64,000 nt of DNA from an uncultured Coriobacteriaceae bacterium (GCA_902795065.1 CADBJR010000014.1:1-64000); one strand, 5' to 3'; positions 18,411 through 27,841 are shown, numbered from the stretch's first letter. Numbers and translations are program-made. The notes: a model not told the origin generated them from the letters alone.

Positions 18411-21400
18411 CTACTTGGTCGTCACGAAATCGCCGCGTGCTATGGCTCCCATGATCTCCGCCTTAAGGGCAGAGAGGAATGCATCTGCATCGGCCTCATC
18501 ATTGATGAGGGGTTTGCTGTAGCCGCTAGCTTTGATATCTGCTACACGAACAGTTCTATGACGAGGCTCATCTCCGGGCGGAGTAGGCGGGGTATCAATG
18601 ACGGGGGTAAGCAGCTTGACAATCTGCGCGGTCTTACGTGCAGAGAACCGTTCAACGAATCCCCTGATGAGCGTCGGATTCGTTTCTGCAACAAGCTGTT
18701 GCTCGGCACTCTCGAATAGTTGCTCAAATTCAGAAATGTCAGATTCATTCAGCTTGGAGAAATCGTAGTTATGAACAAACGATTCCTTCAGATCGTTGAG
18801 TTCGCTTATCTCAGCTTCCCTAAGCCTTTTGAGTGCGATTGCCAGCTCCTTACGCATACGATCGACAATAGCTTTCGCTTCAGGCATCCGTTGGCTTCTG
18901 AAGCAACGCGGATCATTGACGATCTCGCTTACGACTCCGAGCTCAGAATCATCAACCCTGAGAATCTTGAGATTGGGAGACTCGACATCGAGGAATGATT
19001 TAAGGTCACGCCAGCGCTTTTCAAGAAGAGACCCCTTGGAGAACTCCGCCATCCGCCTCAGGTTGTCCACATCATCTCTGATCGAGTTGGCATGCTTGGG
19101 AAGCTGGTAGACGGTCCATTTCCAATCCTCTGTGCTCTTCGATGCACTTTGGACACGTCCAAGGACTTCCCAGAAGTCATGGGCAAACGGATAAGGCGAC
19201 ACGTTCGACGTGCTCGCGTTTTCTGCAGCGAGCTTAAGGGTTTCTGAAATGCTCTTGGCGAGCATCTTGGCATCATTCGAGGGCGCGGTAGTACCCGTAA
19301 TGTCTTTATATGTCTTCTGAAGAAGAGCCATGTCCTCACTGGAGATGGCATCGACCTTCTCGATAACTAGTTTGTCAAGCTCAACGTGCTTGCTCAAAGT
19401 GGATGCAAGCTGTGCAGCCTCAAGAGCATGCCCATACTTCTTGACCTCGATCTTGTTCGCTGCGAAGAGCTGGGCAACAGCCGAACGTACTGCCGATTCG
19501 GGCCATCCATACTCGTTCTTGGTGAAATAGCCCACCAAGCTTCCCATCCCATCTCCAGAGACCGTTACCACACCCGAATCAGAGGAAAGCAGCGAGATCC
19601 TATTGAGTACCGTTTCGCAGTATTCGGGCAGAACGCTCATGAGCTGCGTGCTGACGCACTGCTGATAGATTTGCTGGTCGGAGAATGATGAGCTGAGCTG
19701 CTGCAAACCAGTATATGAGCGTCTGATCAGCTCCAAGACACCGGATTCCACCGCCGCTGATGCGGCGCCTTTGACCTGGAGGGTCACATCGGTCCCCGCA
19801 GCGTTGTACGTCGCGTTGGTGAGAAGGGTTCTCATCTCCTCAACAAGCCTGACCCGAAGCTCCTGATTCTGTTTGCGCTTTTCGACGATAATCGATTCGC
19901 GCACGTTGTCAGAGGTCGAGCTGACATTGATATAACGCTCGGTTTGGTTATGGGTCCTGACGGATTTGAGGAAAGCCCCGGAATCATTGAGCTTGATTGC
20001 CAGAGTCTTAGGCCCTGCCATCACCGTGCTGCCCAGCAGACCGTCTGTCGAAAAGGACGTGAGGAGATCGACGGTTAGGTCATGGCGCTGTTGGCCCTGC
20101 AGGTCTCCATCAACCTTGAGGTTATAAGAATAAGGGCTAGAGAAGCTCCCGTTCTTATAGGTCACACGCTGCTGTCCGACGACATCGCGGAACAGCTCTG
20201 CAATCAGATCCTTGTTCTTCGAGTCGGAAACGACCGTATTCTTGATTGCGTTCTCGATTTCCTTCTCTTCGTCGGTAAGGTACTCGAACCCGTTCTCGGT
20301 TTTACGGATATAGACCTGGGATTCAAGCTCTGCAAGCGCATCTTGAATATCGCTCTCGAGCTCCACGGTATGTTCGACAAAGGCCCCGTAGAGGAGCACG
20401 CGCAGGTTAGCCGGAGTGGTCCTGAACTCCTTCCCCAAGAATTTGACGAGGAGAAGCACCTTGAGCAGACGGACGGCTGTTTCGCTTAGTCCGCTGTTCT
20501 CCGCTTGGGAGATGGCTGCATAGAACTCACTTCTAAGGTTGTTGCGAAGTCCCTCGAACATCATGTCGAAGCTGGCGAGATTGCCTTCCTCAATCGATGC
20601 GCTTTTGATGCAGAGCCTCTGAGCGACATCTTGAAATACTCCGAGCATCGAGCGTGCTCCAACAGAGCTGTGACGTCCGGTGAAGGCATTTTGCTCTGAA
20701 AGCTTTCTCATGCAGTTGATAAACAGTTCGAACTGATATGGCACAAACGGGTACGTGTTCAGGAAATCGTCAAAACCCGCGTAGCCTGGGTATTTGCGCA
20801 TTCCATCTGCGAAGTCGAAGAGCACACCGAAGTCATCGTGATACTTGCTGTAGAGGCCATAAAAGGCATCAAAAGAGGCCGGATCCTTCGCAAGAAGGCG
20901 GTTCTTGATGACCGTCTTCGCATCACTCGAAGAAAGCGGCATCCTCACATTGAAGCGAGCCTGAATCTTCGAGAAGTCATTGGCGCTCGACTTATCCATC
21001 TGGCCAACGATGCCGCTCATGTCTTCCTGGGAGGTGACAATCACCCACGAATCGCCACCGCATATGTTGTTGAGCTCCTCGGCAACGCTCTGGAGATTGA
21101 CCATGAGATTCGTGTTCTGGGCGATGAACTGGCCAACCTCGTCTACGAAGAAGTTGAGCCTGAAACCATAACCGCGCTGGTCGATGTATTCCTTGACGCG
21201 CTTTGCGAATGTGACGATATCAGGCTGGTATGTCTTCTGGTAGTACGTGACCACATTGTCGGTGGTACCGGGAGCATGACCGACGACCTCATCGAATGCT
21301 GCGGTGATCTTCTTAGCGTGAAGAAGCGCCTGCTTGCGAACGGTCTCCCAATCCTTACCGGTCTTTGCCTCAACCAGCTGAATGAAGCTTTCCAGCTTTC

Positions 21401-21920
21401 CATCTCGATCAAGGTCGTATTCAAGCTGGGCAATATGCTGCTGATCTCCCGAGAAGTAGCCGCAATGCTCGTTGAACGTCTTGATGAACGCAGCGAGCAA
21501 AGCACCCGAGTCGCTCTTTCCCTGATTGGGTGCAACGGAATCGATATTGAAGAGGATGCTCTCCGATGGATGCTTTTGGACTGCAGCCATCATGGCGCTT
21601 CTCAACGCAACATCATGCTCGACTTTTGGAAGCAGGTACTCCATAGCGCCCTTGCCATCGACGTCTCGATTCTCGAGAACGTAGGCGAGAATCTTCAGGA
21701 GGTGGGACTTGCCCGATCCGAAGAAGCCGGAAATCCATGCTCCGTTTCCAACTGCACCGGGATCGTTGTACTCATCGAAGAACGTAAGGAGATGACGCTC
21801 GACTTCCGGTGTTATGACGAACTCCTCGAGCTCGTTCTTCAGATGCTCCGTACTGTTCGCCTTAACAACAGGGTCGATCGGGCGGAAGATGTCTTTGGCG
21901 AATGTATGCTGCACAAGCAT
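18411..21920 (-). CDS. brxC: BREX P-loop ATPase BrxC
   Basis: An 1169-residue BrxC. Walker A is GFFGSGKS at residues 65-72, and VDEVGQFIAQNTNLMVNLQSVAEEL holds the Walker B Asp-Glu pair. The rest is a very long helical protein with coiled-coil character (for example ALKRLREAEISELNDLKES near 1030) and a C-terminal RHRTVRVADIKASG. BrxC is a large ORC/Cdc6-like ATPase required for BREX defence and methylation. The ATG at 21920 follows GGAGG and lies 9 nt after brxB. Length is normal for the family. Confidence 0.95.
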   Translation of the reverse strand: MLVQHTFAKDIFRPIDPVVKANSTEHLKNELEEFVITPEVERHLLTFFDEYNDPGAVGNGAWISGFFGSGKSHLLKILAYVLENRDVDGKGAMEYLLPKVEHDVALRSAMMAAVQKHPSESILFNIDSVAPNQGKSDSGALLAAFIKTFNEHCGYFSGDQQHIAQLEYDLDRDGKLESFIQLVEAKTGKDWETVRKQALLHAKKITAAFDEVVGHAPGTTDNVVTYYQKTYQPDIVTFAKRVKEYIDQRGYGFRLNFFVDEVGQFIAQNTNLMVNLQSVAEELNNICGGDSWVIVTSQEDMSGIVGQMDKSSANDFSKIQARFNVRMPLSSSDAKTVIKNRLLAKDPASFDAFYGLYSKYHDDFGVLFDFADGMRKYPGYAGFDDFLNTYPFVPYQFELFINCMRKLSEQNAFTGRHSSVGARSMLGVFQDVAQRLCIKSASIEEGNLASFDMMFEGLRNNLRSEFYAAISQAENSGLSETAVRLLKVLLLVKFLGKEFRTTPANLRVLLYGAFVEHTVELESDIQDALAELESQVYIRKTENGFEYLTDEEKEIENAIKNTVVSDSKNKDLIAELFRDVVGQQRVTYKNGSFSSPYSYNLKVDGDLQGQQRHDLTVDLLTSFSTDGLLGSTVMAGPKTLAIKLNDSGAFLKSVRTHNQTERYINVSSTSDNVRESIIVEKRKQNQELRVRLVEEMRTLLTNATYNAAGTDVTLQVKGAASAAVESGVLELIRRSYTGLQQLSSSFSDQQIYQQCVSTQLMSVLPEYCETVLNRISLLSSDSGVVTVSGDGMGSLVGYFTKNEYGWPESAVRSAVAQLFAANKIEVKKYGHALEAAQLASTLSKHVELDKLVIEKVDAISSEDMALLQKTYKDITGTTAPSNDAKMLAKSISETLKLAAENASTSNVSPYPFAHDFWEVLGRVQSASKSTEDWKWTVYQLPKHANSIRDDVDNLRRMAEFSKGSLLEKRWRDLKSFLDVESPNLKILRVDDSELGVVSEIVNDPRCFRSQRMPEAKAIVDRMRKELAIALKRLREAEISELNDLKESFVHNYDFSKLNESDISEFEQLFESAEQQLVAETNPTLIRGFVERFSARKTAQIVKLLTPVIDTPPTPPGDEPRHRTVRVADIKASGYSKPLINDEADADAFLSALKAEIMGAIARGDFVTTK

Positions 21921-21929
21921 GGTTGCCTC

Positions 21930-22532
21930 CTACAGATCGAAGACGTTTGTTGCCCGGTAATACCCACCGGTGTTGCCCTGCGGAATACCGAGAATGTTCA
22001 GTGCGGTACTGCCATCGTTTTCCTGCGTGAACGTGCCTGGAAAGACGAGGACGATCGGCTTGTTTCCGTGCAGTTCCGCAAGAATCGCGTGGGTTCGGAT
22101 GAAAGGAAAGGTCTCCCCCACACCAGTCAGGAAGAACAGGTCGGCACGAGGGTCCTCGGACATCTGTCGATTGATTTCCGGTGCGATAACATCGACTGCG
22201 CTCACGGTATCTTGAAGCATGAGGATGATGGCGTCGCGATCGTACTCCCCCTCCGCCTCGGTTAAATCCTCCCATACTCCCTGCTCATCGAGATAATCAA
22301 GGACGATGTCGTAAATATCGATGATTCGTGCCCTGATTCCACGCGCAGGGAAATCGTCTTCAACCATGGCCTTTGTCAGTTCGAGAGCCGCCCTCTGCTG
22401 GGAGGGATCGAAGGGCATCACGTAGAGTGATTCCCTTATGAGATGACCGGTCCTTCCCAAGAGAGCATCATCGGAAAGGTGCTCCACGATGAACTTGCGT
22501 GCTTCGGTGATATGACCGAACTTAGCCGTCAT
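21930..22532 (-). CDS. brxB: BREX protein BrxB (DUF1788)
   Basis: A 200-residue soluble protein of the DUF1788 family. Visible family parts are YVMPFDPSQQRAALELTKAM, RADLFFLTGVGETFPFIRTHAIL and the end VLVFPGTFTQENDGSTALNILG with YYRATNVFDL. BrxB is a small adaptor that associates with PglZ in BREX complexes. The ATG at 22532 overlaps the brxA stop (ATGA), so the two are coupled. Length is normal. Confidence 0.93.
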   Translation of the reverse strand: MTAKFGHITEARKFIVEHLSDDALLGRTGHLIRESLYVMPFDPSQQRAALELTKAMVEDDFPARGIRARIIDIYDIVLDYLDEQGVWEDLTEAEGEYDRDAIILMLQDTVSAVDVIAPEINRQMSEDPRADLFFLTGVGETFPFIRTHAILAELHGNKPIVLVFPGTFTQENDGSTALNILGIPQGNTGGYYRATNVFDL

Positions 22533-23131
22533 AGCAGCGTCACCCCCGGGAAGAGCTTAAGATCATCACGATGGTCGAAATCGACCGCATTGGCAAATGC
22601 CTGTGATGGATAAAGCGGAGTGATTCGCCCGCTTTCATTGACGAGGCGGCACTCACCGAGCATGTAGAACACTTGGTTTCTCATCCTCTGTTTGCTCTTC
22701 TCCGTCAACGCGTAGAGTTCTGGATGGAACTCCGCCTCCTCTTCGAAGTATGCTTCGTACGCTCCAGGAGTGAAGTCAGGTACCATTCGGGCGTACCTGT
22801 CCACGATTACGTTACGTGAGAGACTGGACATAAATGGATAGGTGCGGCAGATGGAGACCCACAGCATCGCAAGCTGGTCATCTCCATAGGAGTTCGCAAA
22901 GAAGGAAACCTCCTGGTCAGAGAGGGTGCTCAAGCGCTTGACAAGCTCCTGAGAAACGCGTTTTAGGGATGATGGCGCGCTGAACTGATACTCGTTGAAA
23001 TCGATGATTTGCTTTCGAACAGCAGCCCAATCACGAAGCTCGAGATAGATGCGCGCCGTTATCAACGCCTCAGCTTTCCTCGCAGAAGAAGCTGTCATCG
23101 AAAGAGGGTATTCTTTCGACACGCTACTCAC
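22529..23131 (-). CDS. brxA: BREX protein BrxA (DUF1819)
   Basis: A 200-residue protein of the DUF1819 family, with the N-terminal MTASSARKAEALITARIYLELRDW and the conserved NSYGDDQLAMLWVSICRTYPFM plus EFHPELYALTEKSKQRMRNQVFYML. BrxA is a small DNA-binding BREX protein. The GTG start at 23131 sits inside the end of the ribbon-helix-helix gene (8-nt overlap), and its stop overlaps the brxB start. Confidence 0.93.
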   Translation of the reverse strand: MSSVSKEYPLSMTASSARKAEALITARIYLELRDWAAVRKQIIDFNEYQFSAPSSLKRVSQELVKRLSTLSDQEVSFFANSYGDDQLAMLWVSICRTYPFMSSLSRNVIVDRYARMVPDFTPGAYEAYFEEEAEFHPELYALTEKSKQRMRNQVFYMLGECRLVNESGRITPLYPSQAFANAVDFDHRDDLKLFPGVTLL

Positions 23132-23324
23132 CCCAATCTGAGATGAGCTCGTGATTGGCGATGAGCTCAGTCACAGCAAGATCGGTGAGGAGAGCGGATA
23201 CGCTTATGCAGCGCTCCTCGGCCAACTCCTCAAGCGCGGCCTTCATCTCCGGCGTTGCCGCGAAGATGATGCGATCGGTCTTGTTGTTCTTGAGCAGGTG
23301 CTTTCTAAGCTTCGACTCATCCAT
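23124..23324 (-). CDS. Small ribbon-helix-helix protein heading the BREX operon
   Basis: A 66-residue protein. RIIFAATPEMKAALEELAEE followed by SVSALLTDLAVTELIAN fits a strand-helix-helix RHH (CopG/Arc) fold, with a basic N-terminus (KLRKHLLKNNKTD). It is the first gene of the long minus-strand defence operon and overlaps brxA by 8 nt, which suggests that it autoregulates that operon. ATG at 23324 follows GAAGGGCG. The nearby 27-bp palindrome at 23460-23486 is a candidate binding site, though it is 135 nt away. The fold call is from pattern only. Confidence 0.72.
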   Translation of the reverse strand: MDESKLRKHLLKNNKTDRIIFAATPEMKAALEELAEERCISVSALLTDLAVTELIANHELISDWGE

Positions 23325-23459
23325 TTGATTTCGCCCTTCGTTTACCGCAGGGTTAAATAAAAGTTATATAAAGATTAGCACGGCAGGTGGACACCCCAGT
23401 CATGCACAAAGCATTATTCCGTACACGGCAGAATCGAGGGGCTTCGCGGATATTGAATG

Positions 23460-23486
23460 CGTCATTTAGCTGTCAGCTAAATGACG
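23460..23486. promoter_or_regulatory. 27-bp perfect palindrome between divergent operons
   Basis: GTCATTTAGCTG, a central T, and CAGCTAAATGAC form a perfect dyad, extended by one pair at each end. It lies between the BREX operon (minus) and the 831-residue gene (plus), 83 nt before the latter's ATG. There is no T-run after it, so an operator is more likely than a terminator. Confidence 0.6.
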
Positions 23487-23568
23487 TGCTTCCTTGAAGA
23501 ATTACTATTATCGGGAGCCTTCAATGCATTGTTTGTGCAGGTAAGCCTACTCGTTAAGGAGTGCAACC

Positions 23569-26064
23569 ATGCCTGAATCAACGAATGCTTTCATCATTGA
23601 TAACGTCTATGAACCACCAATCGTCGAGTACGATCTCGACTTCGGTAACAAAGCCTCCCTCTTTGGCTCGATTTCAGAAGGGCTCCTCGGGGGTACAACC
23701 GTTAATGGTGAAGTTGCTTTCGGCGCAGCCACACCCCTAAGTTCAATTATTGGAGAACACTTTAGTGAGCCAAGCAGCGCTCAAGCTGAAATCGTCGCTC
23801 CAGAAGAGCTGCTCGACGAGATTGAATGGGCGCCTCGTGTCGATAAAGCTGACAAGATCGATTACATCGTTGCAGTGAGCAGTGGAGTCCTTTCGGGTCT
23901 CGTAGATATCTTCTACGTTGGTGAGTTCTCTCTCGACCGAGCTCAAGAATGGGGTACTGACAAAGTCGAGGAGGTCGTCATCAGGACTGCTCAAGCAAGC
24001 GGTTACAAAGGCGATGACCTAAAAGAAGCAATCGAGCATCTTGAAAAGCACCATCTTGCCGCGGACGGCTGTAAAGACCCCTTCGGTGGAGGTACACAGC
24101 ATCACTTCAGAGATTTCTCGCACCACTTCTCCCCCGCCGGATTGTTCTTCTCGATCTTCACTCAGTTCACTGGCTTGGCAGTTGGAACAGACACGGCTGG
24201 AAACCTTCTCGTTGTCCCGATTCCGGAATCCCATAAGCAGTACCTTGGGAAGAATTTCCAAGAAAAGCTCGCTTTTGGCACTATTGAATGGCTTTTCCAC
24301 ATGGTCAGCGATATGGCTGGGTCGAGCTTGCCAAATACCAAGGGAACTGGCATTCCAGGACCATTGATGTCCTTCCTGAAAGAGGTTTCCGCTCTCCCGT
24401 TCTTCAAGGACGCCAATTTGGGAGAGATGGATTTCAGGCTTTGGCTCTCAAAGCTCTTCAATGGAACCCTGCTGGCAGATCACGATGAGGCGGGCAGGAT
24501 TATCAAAGAGACCCTGAGGAGATTCGATCTGCGTATGGAGATCGGAATCCTCGGAGAGCTTGGGCGTCAAACCATTCCAGTGCTTATCAACCAGTGCATC
24601 GTAAGGGGCTTCTACTTCAGCCGTAGGTTGTTTAGGGAAATCGAACAGCTCAAAATCAACAGCATCAATGACTTGAGCCGAATCGCTCCGGAGGATATCC
24701 TGCCGTGGGGCACGCCTGCAATGCGACGAATGCTGACGGTATCAACGGGGGTATTCGAAGCCGTCGATATTGCAGATGCAGCCGTAAGGGCTATTCAGGA
24801 GGAAAACCCCTCTACATTCTTCCTGCGAGTTAACTATGTCGGAGTCGCCACATTCGTGATTGCCTGCGCCGTGGATGTTAGGGCAACACTCCGGGAGAAG
24901 GCATACGCTAACGGAGAGTCGCCTGAGGAAGCGTTCGAGCGGCAGCTCTCCGACCTCGGGTGCCTCAAACTCGATTTCCAACAGATGCGGATCCTCCATT
25001 CCCTCATGCACTGTACGGTTGACTACGACATTTCGCTCGAAAAGCGCGACAAGCGCAGGTCGAGAAAGCAACTATGGCTTGATGAGTGGAGTCAGAGGAT
25101 CGTAGAAACCACGAGTGTGGCATGGGCTACAGGAACCAGCTACTTCATGGATGAAGACGAGTTTTTTGCTGAAATCAAGAGCCAGCACTATAAGCAATCG
25201 AGCGATTCATGGCTCTGGCTCATCGCTATGGAAGCGTTGCTATTCAAGCCATATTTCCTCTTGCATGGGGACAACGATGCGAATTACAAAGGGCTTAAAT
25301 GCTCTGCAGACTTTATAGGCGATGTCTTCTGTACGCGTCAGTATATCGTTACCACTGAGGGGCTAACGACGCTTGGAAAGACCATCAAGAGCATGCAGCG
25401 CAAGCTCGGGAACTCAGTCGCAAAAGAGATTGTAAGTGTGACGGGCACGGTTGTGATTATTGCCGCCACAGGAGGACTTGCATTCTTATTCGCTCCAGCA
25501 ATCGCACCCGTTCTCGCCGCGGCTCTCGGGGCGGAAACGGCTGCTCTTTCTGGAGCTGCACTCACAAGTGCAAGCTTGGCGTTTCTTGGAGGAGGAGCGC
25601 TTGCTGCCGGTGGGATGGGAATGGCCGGAGGAGCGATGCTCATCGCAGGTGGCGGAGCCTTGATTGGAGCAGCTGGGGGATCGGGATTATCCGCTGCGAC
25701 ATCCATGGCACTCGCATCTGATGGAAGCTATGTCAAGGACGAATGCGCAAAGCTCGTCGCTTTCTGTAAAGAGGTTCTTATCGCACGGGAAGGCGACATA
25801 GCTTCAGTTGCAACGATTTATGCACAGCTCAACAGGCTGATTGTTCAACAGGAAGCTGAAAGAGAAGCCATTAAGCATGTCATTCCAAACACCGAGGTAC
25901 CTAGCGATGACGATACGAGCAACGAAAAGGATGAGATCAACCCCAAGTCGATGGTCAAGATTCTTAATCGCAGCATCAAGTACCTCAAGCGCACGAGCAG
26001 GGAGCTGTTCAAGCTTATCGAAATAAAAGGGAAGAACCCACCCGCATTGCCCGCGGGAAATTGA
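23569..26064 (+). CDS. Uncharacterised 831-residue protein with glycine-rich membrane segment
   Basis: The ATG at 23569 follows AAGGAG. No function is known to me. The N-terminal two thirds are soluble and hold motifs that look conserved: KIDYIVAVSSGVLSGLVDIFYVG, a His-rich HHFRDFSHHFSPAGLFFSIF, and FGTIEWLFHMVSDMAGSS. Residues ~625-720 are a long Ala/Gly-rich hydrophobic stretch with small-xxx-small spacing (glycine-zipper like), which could form a pore or packed hairpins. The C-terminus is helical and charged. I have an impression of similar uncharacterised proteins in Firmicutes. It is transcribed away from the BREX operon across a palindrome, so a toxic membrane effector is one possibility, but this is inference. 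Confidence 0.8.
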   Translation: MPESTNAFIIDNVYEPPIVEYDLDFGNKASLFGSISEGLLGGTTVNGEVAFGAATPLSSIIGEHFSEPSSAQAEIVAPEELLDEIEWAPRVDKADKIDYIVAVSSGVLSGLVDIFYVGEFSLDRAQEWGTDKVEEVVIRTAQASGYKGDDLKEAIEHLEKHHLAADGCKDPFGGGTQHHFRDFSHHFSPAGLFFSIFTQFTGLAVGTDTAGNLLVVPIPESHKQYLGKNFQEKLAFGTIEWLFHMVSDMAGSSLPNTKGTGIPGPLMSFLKEVSALPFFKDANLGEMDFRLWLSKLFNGTLLADHDEAGRIIKETLRRFDLRMEIGILGELGRQTIPVLINQCIVRGFYFSRRLFREIEQLKINSINDLSRIAPEDILPWGTPAMRRMLTVSTGVFEAVDIADAAVRAIQEENPSTFFLRVNYVGVATFVIACAVDVRATLREKAYANGESPEEAFERQLSDLGCLKLDFQQMRILHSLMHCTVDYDISLEKRDKRRSRKQLWLDEWSQRIVETTSVAWATGTSYFMDEDEFFAEIKSQHYKQSSDSWLWLIAMEALLFKPYFLLHGDNDANYKGLKCSADFIGDVFCTRQYIVTTEGLTTLGKTIKSMQRKLGNSVAKEIVSVTGTVVIIAATGGLAFLFAPAIAPVLAAALGAETAALSGAALTSASLAFLGGGALAAGGMGMAGGAMLIAGGGALIGAAGGSGLSAATSMALASDGSYVKDECAKLVAFCKEVLIAREGDIASVATIYAQLNRLIVQQEAEREAIKHVIPNTEVPSDDDTSNEKDEINPKSMVKILNRSIKYLKRTSRELFKLIEIKGKNPPALPAGN

Positions 26065-26188
26065 TAGCGGCTTCTCATAAGACCGGTTAAGCCAATCTGG
26101 CTCTCGACTATCTGTCCACCCCAGAAGGTATACTCCCTTATGCCGTGACAACCGAATAAGGAGGTAGCCTACGAGCCGACGTCGAGGG

Positions 26189-26467
26189 ATGCACAAGTGT
26201 GATGAGATCTGCAGCATCAAGGGAATGCCCCGAGGGAAGGATCCGGACTACGAGCAGAGGTACCGCAGCGCGGTGGCGAGCAGCGACCTGGGCCTCATCA
26301 AGATGTGCCTAGGTAAGAACTCCTACGAGACCGCCGAGAAGGCGGAGGAGGTCGCCCGGAACCGAAGCTCCAAGACCAGGATGCCGCTGAGGGTCTACGA
26401 ATGCCCCCATTGCCACAAGTTCCATCTCACGAAACAACCCAACCGTAATCCACTCAAGGCAGCGTAA
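26189..26467 (+). CDS. Small Zn-ribbon protein
   Basis: A 92-residue basic protein. The first part (GKDPDYEQRYRSAVASSDLG) is polar and helical, SYETAEKAEEVARNR is a second helix, and the end has a CPHCHKFHLTK zinc-knuckle pattern (C-x2-C-x3-H). Similar short proteins occur near phage and mobile genes, but I assign no function. A GAGGG sits directly before the ATG. The higher GC sets it apart from its neighbours. A decayed second copy lies about 1.4 kb downstream. Confidence 0.65.
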   Translation: MHKCDEICSIKGMPRGKDPDYEQRYRSAVASSDLGLIKMCLGKNSYETAEKAEEVARNRSSKTRMPLRVYECPHCHKFHLTKQPNRNPLKAA

Positions 26468-26478
26468 CGGCAAACGAA

Positions 26479-26504
26479 GGGAGGTGCCCCGAGGGGCGCC
26501 TCCC
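26479..26504. terminator. GC-rich hairpin between convergent genes
   Basis: GGGAGGTGCCCC pairs with GGGGCGCCTCCC (one T-G position) around a 2-nt loop. It lies just after the Zn-ribbon gene and before the end of the convergent HNH gene. There is no clear U-run, so it may be a weak or bidirectional terminator. Confidence 0.45.
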
Positions 26505-26541
26505 GTTGCGTCTTCAGTTTATCCTTCAACGAGAACACGAT

Positions 26542-27486
26542 CTACCCCCTGAACACATGCTCGTGGTGCCAGTCGAGATACTCGAGCGCTGGCCGCAGGG
26601 CAACCAAATCGGGGATTACCGCGAGCTTCTTCCCGTGAAACGCATAGTACTCCTTACCGTTCTTCCAGTCGTCATGGAGCCTGCCCGACACCTCGACTCG
26701 CAGGTCGTCGGTCACGGTGATGTAACCCCAGTCGAACAGCGTGTGGATATCCGACCGCAACAACATGCCATTGGGCACTGAATATGGCCCATTATTTGAG
26801 ACAGGCTTGATATGCGCCGCCTGCAGCACAGGCATCGTTCTCTCCCCTGTGATGGCACAACGATGATGATAGGCATCTGCGACACGCACGCTAAAGACGC
26901 CCTGACCGATACGGTGCTTTGCGGTGCCGATGGTATAACCGCTGGAGATAGGCAAGATAAGGTCTTCGGGGGACTGCTCAGAAAAGAGTTCTTTTCCACT
27001 AAGTCGCGCCTTTATCTGGTCATACAACCACTTGCAGTCATCGGAAGAACCTTGGTCATCTGTGTCGAACGTTTTTCCAGTTACAATGGCGTTCCAATTG
27101 CCTGGTGCGAGAAACCAGTCTTTCTCATCTAGCCAGAACACATCGCTCAGCATAATGCAGCCAATCTGCGAGTCGACAATGTTGAGGGTGCTATTTACGC
27201 GATACTTGCCAATTCGCTCACACAGCTCTGCAAGGTTGTGCGCTCCATTCTCGCACTCGAAGGCCCTCCACGCCCAGTCCACAGACATGAGCCTGTACTC
27301 CTCGAAGAAGCCGCCCCCAACAATCATGTGCCCACGACTCGCTTTGAGCTTGAAGAGGAATAGCTCGCCTTTGCTGATCGCTTTGAAAGGCTTCCCGCTT
27401 GGTTTCCAGAAATTGACCTCCGTGTATGAGCCGTCACGTAGGAAGTCGCACCAGCCGCCATCGGTGATGCCAACAAAGATCTTCAT
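26542..27486 (-). CDS. HNH endonuclease with N-terminal PUA-like domain
   Basis: A 314-residue protein. The C-terminal HNH_2-type domain shows FSVRVADAYHHRCAITGE, then LQAAHIKPVSNNGPYSVPNGMLLRSDIHTLFDWG, which carries the His and Asn metal/catalytic residues. The N-terminal ~130 residues (KIFVGITDGGWCDFL, KGELFLFKLKASRGHMIVGGGFF) resemble a PUA/EVE-like modified-base reader. Such fusions act as type IV-like restriction enzymes against modified DNA. The reader-domain call is tentative. ATG at 27486 follows AAGGGA. It stands alone, convergent with the Zn-ribbon gene. Confidence 0.82.
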   Translation of the reverse strand: MKIFVGITDGGWCDFLRDGSYTEVNFWKPSGKPFKAISKGELFLFKLKASRGHMIVGGGFFEEYRLMSVDWAWRAFECENGAHNLAELCERIGKYRVNSTLNIVDSQIGCIMLSDVFWLDEKDWFLAPGNWNAIVTGKTFDTDDQGSSDDCKWLYDQIKARLSGKELFSEQSPEDLILPISSGYTIGTAKHRIGQGVFSVRVADAYHHRCAITGERTMPVLQAAHIKPVSNNGPYSVPNGMLLRSDIHTLFDWGYITVTDDLRVEVSGRLHDDWKNGKEYYAFHGKKLAVIPDLVALRPALEYLDWHHEHVFRG

Positions 27487-27662
27487 GGGATTCCCTTCGG
27501 AAGAGGGGTTGCTAGCCGTAATGATAGTTGACTAAGTAATGCAAAGGCGACATTGAGGAAGTGTATGTCTGCCATCTGTTGCTGCTGTTTCTCGGATAGA
27601 TTGCTGGGCTAGCGCTACGTAGAGAAATGCGACGATGCGACTAGGTCCGAAACATCAAGAGA

Positions 27663-27826
27663 ATGCCCCAAGGGAAGGATCCGGACTACGAGCAGTGGTT
27701 CCACAGCGCGGTTGCGTGCAAAGACCTGGGCCTTATCAAAAGGAGGATGCCGGTAACTTCCGAATGCCTGCCGAGAGAGCAATCGAAGCTAACCCAGTGC
27801 TTGCGGACAAGCTAAAGGCAGCGTAG
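27663..27826 (+). pseudogene. Decayed duplicate of the Zn-ribbon gene at 26189
   Basis: From 27663 the sequence matches the 26225-26330 part of the Zn-ribbon gene closely (ATGCCCC, GGGAAGGATCCGGACTAC, and GACCTGGGCC are shared). The 3' end (AAGGCAGCGTA) matches the end of that gene. The middle, including the Cys codons of the zinc knuckle, is lost: net 79 nt missing, and the reading frame changes between the two matching parts. It is therefore a nonfunctional copy. Confidence 0.75.
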
Positions 27827-27841
27827 GATACGTGGAAGCTG

